A stretch of 64,000 nucleotides of DNA from Taudactylus pleione (taxonomy: Eukaryota; Chordata; Amphibia; Anura; Myobatrachidae): contig JAUIMM010000547.1 of the NCBI GenBank assembly GCA_031769625.1, forward strand, positions 1,054,001 through 1,118,000, in the 5' to 3' direction. The number at the start of each line of letters is the position of its first letter. Within the stretch, counting starts at the first letter, position 1. This document shows positions 22,199 through 33,012 of the stretch, piece by piece. The position numbers and the translations under genes were made by a program. The notes beneath the pieces are model-generated. The model made no database searches. It had not been told where the DNA came from and worked only from the letters and a program-made list of their open reading frames with translations.

Positions 22199-24389
22199 TA
22201 CATGATGATTGTCGACATTATGACTGTCAACATACAATATCTTACAATATCATGGAACATACAGTATCATACCCAACCCTGATGCCTCAACGGCGTATAA
22301 AACCTTTGCATGATGAAACAAAGATTTCAAATGTTGATTTATCTGTCCATAAGAACTTCTTCTCGCCTTCAGAAACCTAGTGGCGGTGATTCGTGACATT
22401 ATTTTAACTTTTTACCTTCCTGCTACCTTCACTTTTTCTTTCATCTCTAGCAGTTTACCACTGACCTTTGGACCATCACCAGCTATTTCCTGGACTTGAA
22501 TTGCTTACATTTCAATAAAGACTGTAAAACTGGGCTGTTTTTCTTTTGACCAGTAGTGTTTAATATATATATATTTATATAGCGTGCATCAAAAGGTTGC
22601 TATTTTGTACCTTCAAACAATCCTGCTTTTAGTGTGTAAAATGCAGTATAACAACAGTACAGCCAGTGCACATTTGCTCTGTTGATCTAGAAGAAGCCTA
22701 TTTTTCGAAGCGCTGGACTGTATAAGCTGCACTGTATAAGCAGACCTTTTCCTAACCTAATCCACATAAGTTCTTATTAGACATGATCCATAACCACTTA
22801 ATTGGCCTCTTAAGCACCAGACAAGGTTGCCATCTGTCCTAGATTAGGGGAACATCTGCAGCCAGCACTGTTTTTCTACGTAGGAATATATTATTTAATA
22901 CCAAAGTCCCATTGGGAAAGATTTAAAATGTTGTCTACTAAGGGTGCCATCATGTACTGCCCCCAATTCTGCTATTGTCAATAACTAGCTTTTAGCGTCT
23001 TTATAATCAAAATATTGGTTTACTACAAAGTCTGTAGTAATGTAATGAAACTCTGCTTGTCTTTTTTTAACTGATGTGTACATGGAATAGATATTTAAAT
23101 AAGAAGCAATAAGAAAATATTGGACTAAAGTTGTAAATTATGAATTTTGCATACATTTCAATATTTTTTTAAATGTGTTTTAAAGTGTATATATACAGTA
23201 TATATTTTTTTTTATTATGAAGCCTTTAGCAATCCGTAAGATCTTTTCGTTGTCTTGGTAAAATGCCCATATGCAAGTTGAGCATGGTTCATTGTTGAGT
23301 GTTGTATAAAGGGCAGTGAATAAGGGAAGTCTTCAAATAGCAAAATATTACATATCAGACTATAGTGAATTATAAATGTATATAATTGTAACTTAACTTT
23401 TATTATTTCAACAAGAATAGTTCATTACATTTGAGAATATCTGTTTTGTCAAGGCTTCTTTGCTGTTTTAAGTCTTGGTCAAATGGATAATTAGCGAGGT
23501 GGATCATGGCTAAGCAGATTGTTCATGGACTATATTTTTCCAGACTTTCTTCTCACAACTGTTGACAAATTTTGTAAATTGAGCAGATCCATTACGATTG
23601 AGCTGAACCACCAATTTTCTACATACTATACAAAATTAAATTTCAGACTGGCCAATGATTATGATGAAAACTTTAACATATATATGTTTATTCTTTCTTA
23701 TTATTAAATATTTGCAGATTTTTGTTTCCCAATTTAATGTTTATTTTTTAATTCCTGTGTCTCTTCTTAAGTACTTACCCTTTTGTTTTGTACATCACTC
23801 CATAAAGGCTGAAATTCTTATTAACTTCTCAACCAACCCCCCAACCCAAATGATGTCACTGTTACTAGATAATTTTCACTGTACAGACTAGACACGTCCA
23901 AACCCGTCCACCTACTCGCAATTCAGACTTCCAGGATTTGTTTATGCTTGAAAATAATGAAATAAACATGTTTGTTATTCTTTTATGTTTAGCTTTTGAA
24001 TATCTTTTACACATATTACATTCCACTATATGCCATAGTGCTGGAATGTGATGCCCAAATGTGTTGTCATTTTATCCTGTACTTATTGAGTTATACTTTT
24101 CGTGATATCCACTCAGAGTAATTGGGGGGATTCTATAAAAGCAGAGAAATGGAAAGACATCTTTGTATTCCATATTCTGTAACAAATACCTGCCATTGTT
24201 TCTTCTACTTACCGCTCTTATTATAATAAGTATTAAGTAGGTGTGGCTTAGATAACATCACAATAAATAACTTTTTATAGTATATAGTTTGCATAGTCAT
24301 ATTTTTTCCAACTAATTCACAAACAAAAGATTGAAATGTTTCTTATCTGAAAGGAGCACAAAAAAGATTTGCTTAAAGCAGCAATCCCA
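22199..24389. other. No confident gene; AT-rich
   Basis: The stretch 22290-22560 contains words loosely like a Tc1-type element ('gatttatctgtccataagaa'), but I see no terminal repeats. The remainder, with a small TA tract near 23190, is unique-looking. Confidence 0.3.
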
Positions 24390-25324
24390 TTATTTATTTA
24401 TTTTAAACTCATCAAATCATGTCTTTATAGTCCTTGCTTTGTGCACTGGGGCACAGTCATGTTGGAATAGAAAAGGGCCCTCCCCAAATTGTTACCACAA
24501 AGTTGGAAGCATAGCATTGTCCAAAATGGTTTGGTATGCTGAAGCATTAAGATTGTCCTTCACTGCAGATAAGGGGCCTAGCCTAAACCTTGAAAAACAG
24601 CCCCATACCATTATCCCTCCTCCACCAAACTCACAGTTGGCACAATGCAGTCAGCTAGGTAAAGTTCTCCCGGCATCCGCCAAACCCAGACTCTCCCATC
24701 AGACTGCCAAACAGAGGAGCGTGATTCGTCACTCCACAGAACACGTTTCCACTGCTCCACAGTCCAGTATCGGTGTGCTTTACACCACTCCATCCAACGC
24801 TGGCATTGAACTTGGTGATTAGAGGCTTGCATGCAGTTGCTCAGCCATGGAAACCCATTCCATTAAGCTCCCGCCGCACAGTTTTTGTGCTTACATTAAT
24901 GCCAGTGGAAGTTTGAAACTCTTCAGCTATGATATCAGCAGAGCATTGGCGACTATTACGCACCATGTGCCTTAGCAGTCGTTGATCCAGTGCTATGATT
25001 ATACGTGGTCTTCCGCTTCTTTGCTGAGTTGCTGTTGTTCCTAAATGCTTCCACTTTCTAATAATATCACTTTTAGTTGACCTTGGAATATCCAGCAGGG
25101 ATGAAATTTCACAAACTGTCTTATTGCAAAGGTGGCATCATATCACCGTACCACGCTTGAAGTCACTGAGCTCTTCTGAACAACCCATTTTGTATCACAA
25201 ATGTTTGCAAATGGAGACTGCATGGCTAGGTGCTTGATTTTATACACCTGTGGCAACTGGTCTGATTGAAACACATCAATTCAATAATTAACAGATGTGG
25301 CCAAATACTTTTGTCCATATAGTG
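24390..25324 (-). pseudogene. Decayed Tc1-type transposon, transposase remnant
   Basis: Reading the minus strand, the right terminus gives 'cactatatggacaaaagtat' plus 'ttggccac' next to a TA, a Tc1-type inverted end. The longest surviving frame (24832-24611) contains WSDESRSSVW, the block with the first catalytic Asp of Tc1 transposases, followed by DGRVWVWRMPGE. A QHDCAPVH-like block with the second Asp can be read near 24460 in another frame, and the region with the catalytic Glu is missing. Multiple frameshifts and truncation make it inactive. The DNA-binding part lies at about 24840-25200 without an open frame. A 162-bp piece of the same transposase lies at 28243-28404. Confidence 0.85.
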
Positions 25325-25326
25325 TA

Positions 25327-25483
25327 TATTGGACATCGGCTGTGCAGCACAACCATCGCAAAAAGTCTGTAAACGACGTCATTCACAGACATATTGCTAG
25401 TACACACTGGCTGACGCACACACAATGTATAAGGGCCATTCAACAACTGATATGTTGGCCAGTGTGTACCCAGCATAAGATAA
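25327..25483. mobile_element. Half of a Harbinger-like MITE
   Basis: The right end 'ccagtgtgtacccagca' at about 25458-25474 and interior words such as 'tattgctagtacacactgg' match the family at 20272 and 48590. The left half is absent; the Tc1 copy lies where it should be, so one may have interrupted the other. Confidence 0.5.
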
Positions 25484-25486
25484 ATA

Positions 25487-26205
25487 ACTGCTGCATGCAG
25501 TGCTGAATAGAAATTTGTTACTTAAAGAAAATGCAAGCTTGCTGCTTTAAGAAGGCGGAAAAAAATATATTTTAAAGACTAGAAAAAGGACATTTCTAAA
25601 TAAAACTTTTTAAATTGAATAGAATATGTATTATTGTATCGTCTCTCCATCAATGACATTTTTAGCTTCTTCCACTTTTATAGAAACTATTTTATACACC
25701 TAATTTAGCCGATCAATGGCTCGGTTGGTTTTTACTCTCTTACCCAAGTTCTCTGTCAGAAATAGTGGTTAAAATCCTACAAGCCGAGAATGTCATTTCT
25801 TTAGTTGGAGGTAAGGCAGAGGTGAGCGTTGTATTTGCCCACAACCTGCAGGTTATCTGTCTCATAGATTCCTTTATGTATAAAGCACTCAGTGAGTGCC
25901 AATCCACTTCCTTAGGTCCAGTTGTCATACAGTGAAGTTTTTGCTTTGTTAAATGTCACAATCAACTGAGTTATAAAGATTGAAGAGTTGCTGAGAAGTA
26001 GAGCAGAGCTGCAGGGGCTGATATATTATGTGACATGCAGCCATTCACAATCAGTACGCGCACTGTAACTAAATCATCTTGGCCTTTTCTACTGATCAAA
26101 CTTTTGAAGATGACAAAATGGCAGATAAGTGCCAGTACAGGTTTTCTTTCATTTTTTAAACCAAAACTTTTTTGTGCATACAAATACATGCATAATATGA
26201 TTTAA
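25487..26205. other. No recognised feature
   Basis: AT-rich unique-looking DNA without coding signal. Confidence 0.35.
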
Positions 26206-26423
26206 TCTGGGAACACAATTATAATTATCAGGCCGATCAGATGACAATTGTATGATCGGCTTGATAATTGTATAGTGTGTATGCAGGAACGTTAGCTGAT
26301 AAACAGCTTCAAACGCTCCTGCATTGGTTGGATCAGTAGGTCGGGATTTGATGTCCTGTTTGACAATCTCATTCCCTGATCCCTTTGTAGACATCACACA
26401 ATGAGCTAAAAATTGTTCAGTCT

Positions 26424-27272
26424 CAGGGGCTGGCTGGCAACTTTCATCCTGGGGGGCAAGCATAAGCATGTGGCCCCAGCTGGGTCGTCTGTAAATGGCT
26501 TGTGCTCGTGCCCTAATTTTTGTGACATGTATCCTACTTATTCTCCTCATGTCATATATACCCTCCTGTCATTCTCTCCTTGTCGCATGTGCCCCAACCT
26601 CCACCTCATCCAACAAGTCCCTGCCAAGCATTTCATGACTCCAGTCTTCAGCCCCTTTGTTTTTCCAGCCTCCTGCACTCTTGTCTTTCCAGCCTCCTGC
26701 ACTCTTGTCTTTCCAGCCTCCAGCACTCTTGTCTTTCCAGCCTCCAGCACTCTTGTCTTTCCAGCCTCCTGCCCCCTCTCTTTCCAGCCTCTTGCCCCCC
26801 CCCCCTCTTTCCAGCCTCCTGCCCCCTCCCCCTCTTTCCAGCCACTTGGCCCCCTTACTTTCAAGCCTCCTGACTTCACAGACTCTGTCCCCCTCACTGA
26901 GTCTTACCATTTAATTGGTCCTCTGGTAGCTGGTCCTCTCCCAGGTGGCTGGCGGCTCCTCTTTGCGGCAGGTAGCGTGGCATGATGTCACGAGGTCAAC
27001 GTCGCGCTCCCAGCCGGATTGCTCTGCACACAGCGTTGCGCTGCCTGCCGGGTACCTGCTGCACACAGCGCTGCTGGTGCTGCCAGAGATATGCTGCCCC
27101 TTCACTGCAGAGAGGGGCCGAGACACAGGCACACAGTGGGGTCATCGCTGCCGCCGGCCGGGGAGCAGGCAGAGAATGCTTTCCGACTGACTGCATTACC
27201 GGGCGGCCCCAAAGTGTCAGGATTGTACCGGACCGGGGGGCAGATGGCACCCTGCCCCCCAGCCCGCCTCTG
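26424..27272. mobile_element. hAT non-autonomous element with internal minisatellite
   Basis: The ends 'caggggctggctgg' and 'ccagcccgcctctg' are inverted repeats, and the flanks are a perfect 8-bp duplication 'ttcagtct' (26416-26423, 27273-27280). The 849-bp body is GC-rich and includes a 24-bp minisatellite at 26665-26870. All frames across that array are open for up to 190 codons, which is a consequence of the repeat. Confidence 0.85.
26665..26870. repeat. 24-bp minisatellite
   Basis: The unit starting 'ccagcctcctgcactcttgt' has copies starting at 26665, 26689, 26713, 26737 and 26761 with exact 24-bp spacing, then degenerate C-rich units at 26784, 26811 and 26838. It lies inside the hAT element. 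Confidence 0.9.
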
Positions 27273-27478
27273 TTCAGTCTGTATAGGTGCAAACCGATCA
27301 GGAATCGCTCTGTCATGCCAGAGCATCTATCGGACCTATTTGCATGTGTGTACCTAGCTATGCTGCTCACTTATCATACAGTGTCACTCACACAAGAGCG
27401 GAGCTGTTTTGGCCCCATATATTTGTAGTAATTAGCAAAATGCTTTCCAGTAATTTTCTGTGATTGGGAATACTCTAA

Positions 27479-27642
27479 AGGGGCCTATGTATCAAAGCTT
27501 GATGAGAGATAAAATTGTGAGATATAAATCACCAACCAATCAGCTTCTAACTGTGTTTGAAATATGACAGTTAGGAGCTGATTGGTTAATACTTTTTCGC
27601 TCACAATTTTATTTCTCATCAAGCTTTGATACATAGGCCCCC
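27479..27642. mobile_element. Foldback MITE inside a hAT target duplication
   Basis: Ends 'ggggcctatgtatcaaagc' and 'gctttgatacataggcccc' form long arms, and the flanks are TAA (27476-27478, 27643-27645). The arms contain 'aaccaatcagcttc' and its inverse 'agctgattggtt'. Removing it with one TAA rebuilds a better target duplication for the adjacent hAT. Confidence 0.85.
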
Positions 27643-28213
27643 TAACTCAGGGTTTCCCAAACTCTGCCATAACAGTCCATGTTTTGGATATCCATGCTTG
27701 AGCACAGGTGACTTAACTAGTGCCTCAGTCAATTTGATGTAACCATTAGTCTCAGCTCTGAGATCTCACATAAAGTTATATTAGAAACATTGCTACAATT
27801 AAACTAACAGCAGCTGTTTGTCAGGAACCCTCCTCTAATATATGTTGGTACACTTTTTTTAATTATCTTTTATCTTCACGACATTTATTGGTTACCAAAG
27901 CCAAAGTTTCCATACTGTGAAGTCAGATACATTGTTTCAAAATATTAACAATGTTTTAGCTTCATTATTAAATTGACTGATTAACAAGTAACTTCTTCCA
28001 TCCAGATTTTAAGTTTTTATTTTTTATTTTATTCCCTTTCATTGTTTCTGTCAGCTGGCATTTTTATTTATCATATACACATATGTTCTTTATTGTATAA
28101 GCGTCTTTGTCATAATAACGTTTTTATTTTGCATGCATTAATGTATATGACATCATTTTATATAGTCATTAAATTTAACATGCCATTTGTTCTTGTCTTG
28201 TTTTGTACCTTTT

Positions 28214-29210
28214 GTGACCTACCCTAAAGAAGTTACCTGGATATTGTGCCAACTGTGAAGTTTGGTGGAGGAGAGATAATGGTATGGTGCTGTGTTTCAA
28301 GGTTTAGGCTAGGCCCCTTATCTGCAGTGAAGGACAATCTTAATGCTTCAGCATACCAAGACATTTTGGACAATGCTATGCTTCCAACTATGTGGCAACA
28401 GTTTAACCTTGGCCATGATTATGCTAAAAACCTCTATTGATTGCAAAACTTTATTGTATTATAAATTATCAGTAATTTGGAGTTGTGCACCTGAGATTTG
28501 TGTGTTTCTGTGCCTGCAATTAGTCTCATCAGGTAGCACCTCCCATTATATATATTCAGGGTGTGCAGTCCAGGAATCTTTCCTATATACTCCATTTAAT
28601 GTGCTTTACTGCACACCTGAGGGAAAGGAGACGCCTTCAGTCTGGATTAGCACCCCTCCCTTATTGGTTTAAAAGCATGGAGTCTGGTAATGTATATGCA
28701 CACTAGTATTAGGCCCAATTCTAGGTAAGTCCTACAAGTTATATACTGTAGTGCAACTATGGTTCATTTTTGGGGCGTGGGTCCCCCTGGATTGCTTTGG
28801 TTGATCTGTTTCAGGGCACCGCATTATAACACATTTTCTTTCATAACACATTTTAACCCTTCACTGTTTATTATACATGTACTTCACTTTTTTATTTTCA
28901 TTCTTTATATGCAGCTGTGGCTGCTCTTAACTATCTCTCTTACATTGCACTTTTCTTACTATGGCGGTGCCCTGGGGCGGCTTAGCTGGGCTAGTTTGGG
29001 GGTGTCCTCACTCTGGATTTGAACCCTAGTATGTTTGGGACCTACCCTAAAGAGGTTACCTGGATATGGTGGGTAGGCCCATAACCTTGGCCATGATTAT
29101 GCTATAAAACTCTATTGATTGCAAAATTTTATTGCATTTATATATTATCAGTAATTTGGAGTTGTGCACCTGAGATCTGTCTGTTTCTGTACCTTTTGTG
29201 GTACCAGCAC
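28214..29210. repeat. Direct repeat pair ~0.8 kb apart inside the hAT-like element
   Basis: 'acctaccctaaagaagttac' then 'ctggatat' at 28217 recurs at 29040. 'aaccttggccatgattatgc' at 28405 recurs at 29083, followed by similar sequence through 'gttgtgcacctgagat'. In the first copy 162 bp of Tc1 transposase sequence separates the two blocks; in the second only about 15 bp does. Confidence 0.75.
28243..28404 (+). pseudogene. Tc1-type transposase fragment
   Basis: The frame reads VPTVKFGGGEIMVWCCVSRF and continues to [15 protein letters not shown], the segment of a Tc1 transposase between the first and second catalytic Asp blocks. It is close to the complement of 24487-24646, so both derive from one family. 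It is still open here but is only about 55 residues long and lacks all catalytic residues. Confidence 0.85.
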
Positions 29211-29295
29211 CACATTGTTGGGTAGCAGCATTTGCTTTGGTCTTGTTTTTTTTTTAGTTTTAGAAGTTCCTGGTTTGGGAAACCCTGCTCTAAGC

Positions 29296-30718
29296 CATAC
29301 ATGCCTACTCCAGGAGACTCCCTAATTTAGGGTTATCCCATTAGAGGAGGCTACCCTACTGTCTTTTGCCCACTTCATGCAATTCTAGTCCTGTCTTCTT
29401 ACAAATAAAATAAGTCTGGTATTTAGGTAGGAAACATCACTTGTGTATTTTCCCATTGCAGCATTGGTCAGTATATGCTGGATAGTGCAGGGACTTGTTA
29501 TAATACTCCCAGTGGGTACAAAGGAATCTCTAGGAACACAATCTTGTATTAAAAAGATAGGGTCGGGGGTGTGATTGCAGTGATATAGTTGATTAGATTG
29601 GATAATATTTATAAACTTATTTGGCAAATTAATAAATTTTCTATGATGCCCTGACATATTTATAATGCCAGATATGTAGGTAATGTTACATTCCTTGAGA
29701 TTCTTTGAGGCACATGTGTTCGGTAATCAGGTCAATGGGTGATGAATGATGTTATGAAGGGTTGAGCGAAGTGGCACATTCTGTTGCGACATGTTTATAT
29801 ATAGTACATTCTTACATTTTAGCAATAAGTAATCATTTATTTCAGAAGTCTTGTTAAAGTGTCATAAAATACTGGTCTTTTATTTCACCGGGTGCCATAA
29901 ACACTCTCCTCTGCATGTAACCTATTTTACATGTATTTTGCATTTTCTAAGGCAGCTTTAATGTTGGAAGCAAGCAGAGACTGTACCCATTGAAGCATAC
30001 AGAAAAAAACATGCAACACCTAACATAAATTGTATTTGATTATGTTTAATTATGGTCCTGTCATATAGATGTAAAAGAAGGTTTGGGTTGTCAAATAGTA
30101 AAAGAATAACCTGCTGTCTGTCTGCTGACTTAATGGCTTTAATTACCGGCACAAAATCAGGATCTGGTGAAGTTGTTTGAACATAGCAGCATGAACCAAA
30201 TATTTTCAATTAAGATCAAGTTGTGTGATTGAAACAATTCTAATTGTCGGCAGTACCCTTGGTATATGACAGGGCAGATGTTTTAAATTCCTTATTACAT
30301 TCGAAAGTGCCTGCCAGCATAAGCATCCGGAGAGCTGGTTGGTATCTAGCACTATTAGCAGGACAAGGATCACATGGGCCTATACTTAGAAGGGGAGGAG
30401 GCGTGGCCAGAGCCACATGGGTGTGTACATCCCCTACACTATCAGCCCCACTGTCTCCATAAATACATAAAAAGAGAAAAATTAGAATTACTATTTTAAT
30501 ACTTATGATTTATGGCCAACTGTATGGTCAGCTAGGCAACTGGTCATCATGCTGCCATAATAATGACCCTACTTTTATGTGTAGGCCTGAGCTGTAGCTC
30601 CATTCACCCCAATGTTAAACAGGCCCTGACTATTGGGGGGCATTCCTTGTGAAAACCATCAACCATAACTCGTCACAGGTCTCAACAGCACTGCCAGGTT
30701 CAGGACACGGCAATGCGG
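29296..30718. other. No recognised gene
   Basis: 29297-29360 carries a short 'catgcctactccaggagact' word seen in other interspersed fragments (34160, 49046). The rest is AT-rich and unique-looking. Confidence 0.35.
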
Positions 30719-30726
30719 GTCCCATA

Positions 30727-31052
30727 CATAGTTGCCTACTCTCCCAGAAGTTGTGGGAGTCTCATGATTTTTTCAGGTAGTCCCCACCCCCTTGGAAGAG
30801 TGGCCAGATCTCCTGCATCCTGCCCATTTCCTAGTGAAGTAGACAGGATGAGAATATAATACCGGTACGTAGGGAGGGAGTTGGGCCAAAATGACTCGAA
30901 TCTCGTGATTTTAGCTCCTCCCCACAGACCCGCATTTTGCATGACGGAGCCTAATGTCGGTCGTGAAAGTCCGGTCCCGCCCCCCAAAGGGGATGACAAC
31001 ATATCTTCGGGCTTTTCTCCCAGAGAGGTGACTTTAAAAGTTTGCAAGTATG
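30727..31052. mobile_element. hAT-like MITE ('catagttgcctactc' family)
   Basis: Ends 'catagttgcc' and 'tttgcaagtatg' are flanked by 'gtcccata' (30719-30726) and 'gtcctata' (31053-31060), 7 of 8 positions identical, a typical hAT duplication. The internal 'cccccaaaggggatgacaac' region is GC-rich. Confidence 0.65.
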
Positions 31053-31130
31053 GTCCTATAGCAAAACTTGAGTGAGAACACAGGGCCTAATTCAGCAGCG
31101 CACAAAGTTATGTTTCATTTTATGTTATTA

Positions 31131-31573
31131 CAGGTTGAGTCTCCCATATCCAAAATGCTTGGGACAAGGGGTATTTTGGATAATGGAATATTCCGTATTT
31201 TGGAATATTTGCATACCATAATGAAATATCTTGGGAATGAGACCCATATATAGGCACAGAATACATTTATGTGTTTATATACACATTATACACACAGCCT
31301 GCAGGTCATTTTATATAATATTTTCAATAATTTTGTGGCTCAAACAAAGTTTGTGTACATACATGAAATTCATTTATGTTTCATATACACCTTATACATA
31401 CAGCCTGGAGGTAATTTTATACTTTATTTTTAATAATTTTGTGCCTTAAACAAAGTTTGTGTACATTGAACTATCAAAAAGCAAATGTTTCATTATCTCA
31501 GTCATGCTAAAAATATTACGTATTTTGGAATATTCCGTATTTCGGAATATTTGGATACGGGAGACTCTACCTG
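31131..31573. mobile_element. Tigger/pogo-like MITE, copy 3
   Basis: Ends 'caggttgagtctcccatatc' and 'gggagactctacctg', flanked by TA (31129-31130 and 31574-31575). It lies in the inverted orientation relative to the copies at 8360 and 21764, judged by the 'gtgcttatacat' and 'acaaagtttgtgtac' order. Confidence 0.85.
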
Positions 31574-31858
31574 TACTATTACTTTTCTGTGGGTTTTTTT
31601 TATTATCATTATTTTACAACTGCACTTGACCTTCTGGATTGATCTCTTCCAGCAGTTGTTTGTACACGTGTTTTGTCATTCAAAATTAAGTAACACTGAG
31701 CTAAAAAACCTGGTCACCCATTTGCTCTTGGCAATTATTGAGCCAGTTACGGATAAGTCCAGAATGCAGTGTCTGGAATTGGATGGGTCCCCAGGAGATA
31801 CTCTCTCTCTGTGTCTCCCCTTCCCCCCTCTTATCTTTCTCACCATTAAGAACCCTAA

Positions 31859-32172
31859 AGCTAGTTACACACTGGACGATGTGTGTACCCAGTGACAGGA
31901 GATGCGACTGAAAGATATATCAGGCTGGGTCCATACACACTGGACGATCTGGTGTATAACCTCCTGATATGATGTTCCCCCGCCGCATCCAGAAGCATGC
32001 TGTCTTTCCTAGAATCTTCAGATTGACCTGCATTCCAGGTCGATATGAAGATGCAACGAACGACGCATGGGAGCGCGCAATAGTGTGTGCACACTGTACA
32101 CTGTGGACGATTTGTCGTTTCGAATTGTTGAAATTTGGCAAATTGTCCAATATATTGTCTGTGTACCCAGCT
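31859..32172. mobile_element. Harbinger-like MITE ('agctagttacacactgg' family)
   Basis: Ends 'agctagttacacactgg' and 'gtgtacccagct' with TAA on both sides (31856-31858, 32173-32175). The interior contains a second 'tacacactggacgatctgg' near 31934, so the left part is partly duplicated. Confidence 0.8.
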
Positions 32173-32238
32173 TAAGGGATGTATGGATTATTTGTTTTAC
32201 TAGACTATTCTATTTTAGTGCAGTATGTATTTATGTTT

Positions 32239-32273
<35 letters not shown>

Positions 32274-32274
32274 A

Positions 32275-33012
32275 TCATCAAATGTCCTGACTCACTGACC
32301 CATCAACGTCCAGCCCAAACCCCTGGACCTAGAGACATGAAAATCGGGGAGAATATTCCTTTCATGACTTAGGTGTCCACTAAGACGGGATTTTTCGAAA
32401 TTCGACTCCTAAGTGGTTGCAAAGGGCTAAAATGTTCCTCCTCCTGTGCAATGTCCTGCCTGACTGTCTCATCGTGGCTGCAGCACAGATCGTATTCAAA
32501 CACCAACTGTCATCCCAAGTGCTGCCAAACATCACTGGCAGTTGGTGTGGCTCCCCTATTTGAATAGTGAGGGAAGGGAATGTGTTACCACAGTGGTGAG
32601 AGAGGAAAATATGTTACTACACAGGTGAGGGAGGGTAATGTCAAATGTGTTACTACGGGGTGAAGGAATGGAATGTGTTACACTTGCAATACGAGCAATG
32701 TAGGGGAATGTGTTACTACAGGGGTGAGTGGGGGTTATGTGTTACAACAGATGTGAAGGGGGGATTGTATTTCTACACAAGTGAGGGGGGTAATGGTGAA
32801 TGTGTTACAACATGGGGCGAGGGTGGGAAATATGTTACTACACAGGTGAGGGAGTGGAATGTGTTAGTACACAGGCGAGGGAAGGTAATGTCTTACTATA
32901 GCAGTGACGCATTACTATAGAGGTGAAGGATTAATGTGTTATTGGAGTAGTGAGGTGGAAATGGAGACAGTAAATATCTGCGTTCCTGGGTGTAACAGGG
33001 TACATCAGCTAG
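32275..33012 (+). mobile_element. Helitron-like candidate with minisatellite
   Basis: The left side, after a TA tract, starts TCATCAAATG and includes 'cctgactcactgacccatc', 'gagacatgaaaatcggg' and 'atttttcgaaattcgactcc', words I associate with Helitron-type repeats in vertebrates. The right side ends 'acatcagCTAG' before T, with a weak hairpin 'cctg...cagg' about 10 bp upstream. Insertion between A and T fits Helitrons. The internal part is a minisatellite. No helicase is present. Confidence 0.4.
32560..32960. repeat. Degenerate minisatellite, ~30-35-bp unit
   Basis: Units of the form 'ggaatgtgttactacacagg' followed by 'tgaggga' recur about twelve times with substitutions and small indels between 32560 and 32960, inside the Helitron-like candidate. 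Confidence 0.8.

Larger units (their letters stand above)
26206..27359. mobile_element. Harbinger-like MITE split by a hAT element
   Basis: The left end 'tctgggaacacaatta' and right end 'gtgtgtacctagcta' are diverged forms of the 'agctgggtacacact' terminus. The two halves (26206-26423 and 27273-27359) are separated by the hAT at 26424-27272. Boundaries of the outer element are approximate. Confidence 0.5.
27648..29287. mobile_element. hAT-like element with nested repeats
   Basis: The left end 'cagggtttcccaaact' is complemented by 'gtttgggaaaccctg' at 29273-29287. The following bases 'ctctaagc' match the reconstructed left flank 'ctctaact' at 6 of 8 positions. After the left end it shares 'ccatgcttgagcacaggtga' with the short hAT copies at 38213 and 61361. 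The interior has a Tc1 fragment and a direct duplication. No hAT transposase frame is recognisable. Confidence 0.55.

Noticed and set aside
26413..26985. 190-codon proline-rich open frame and overlapping long frames on both strands
   Set aside because: It lies across a 24-bp minisatellite, whose unit length is a multiple of three, so all frames stay open; it sits inside a hAT element and has no start context or splice support.
32560..32960. CRISPR-like regular repeats
   Set aside because: Units are degenerate and directly tandem without unique spacers, in a vertebrate-type sequence; this is a minisatellite.
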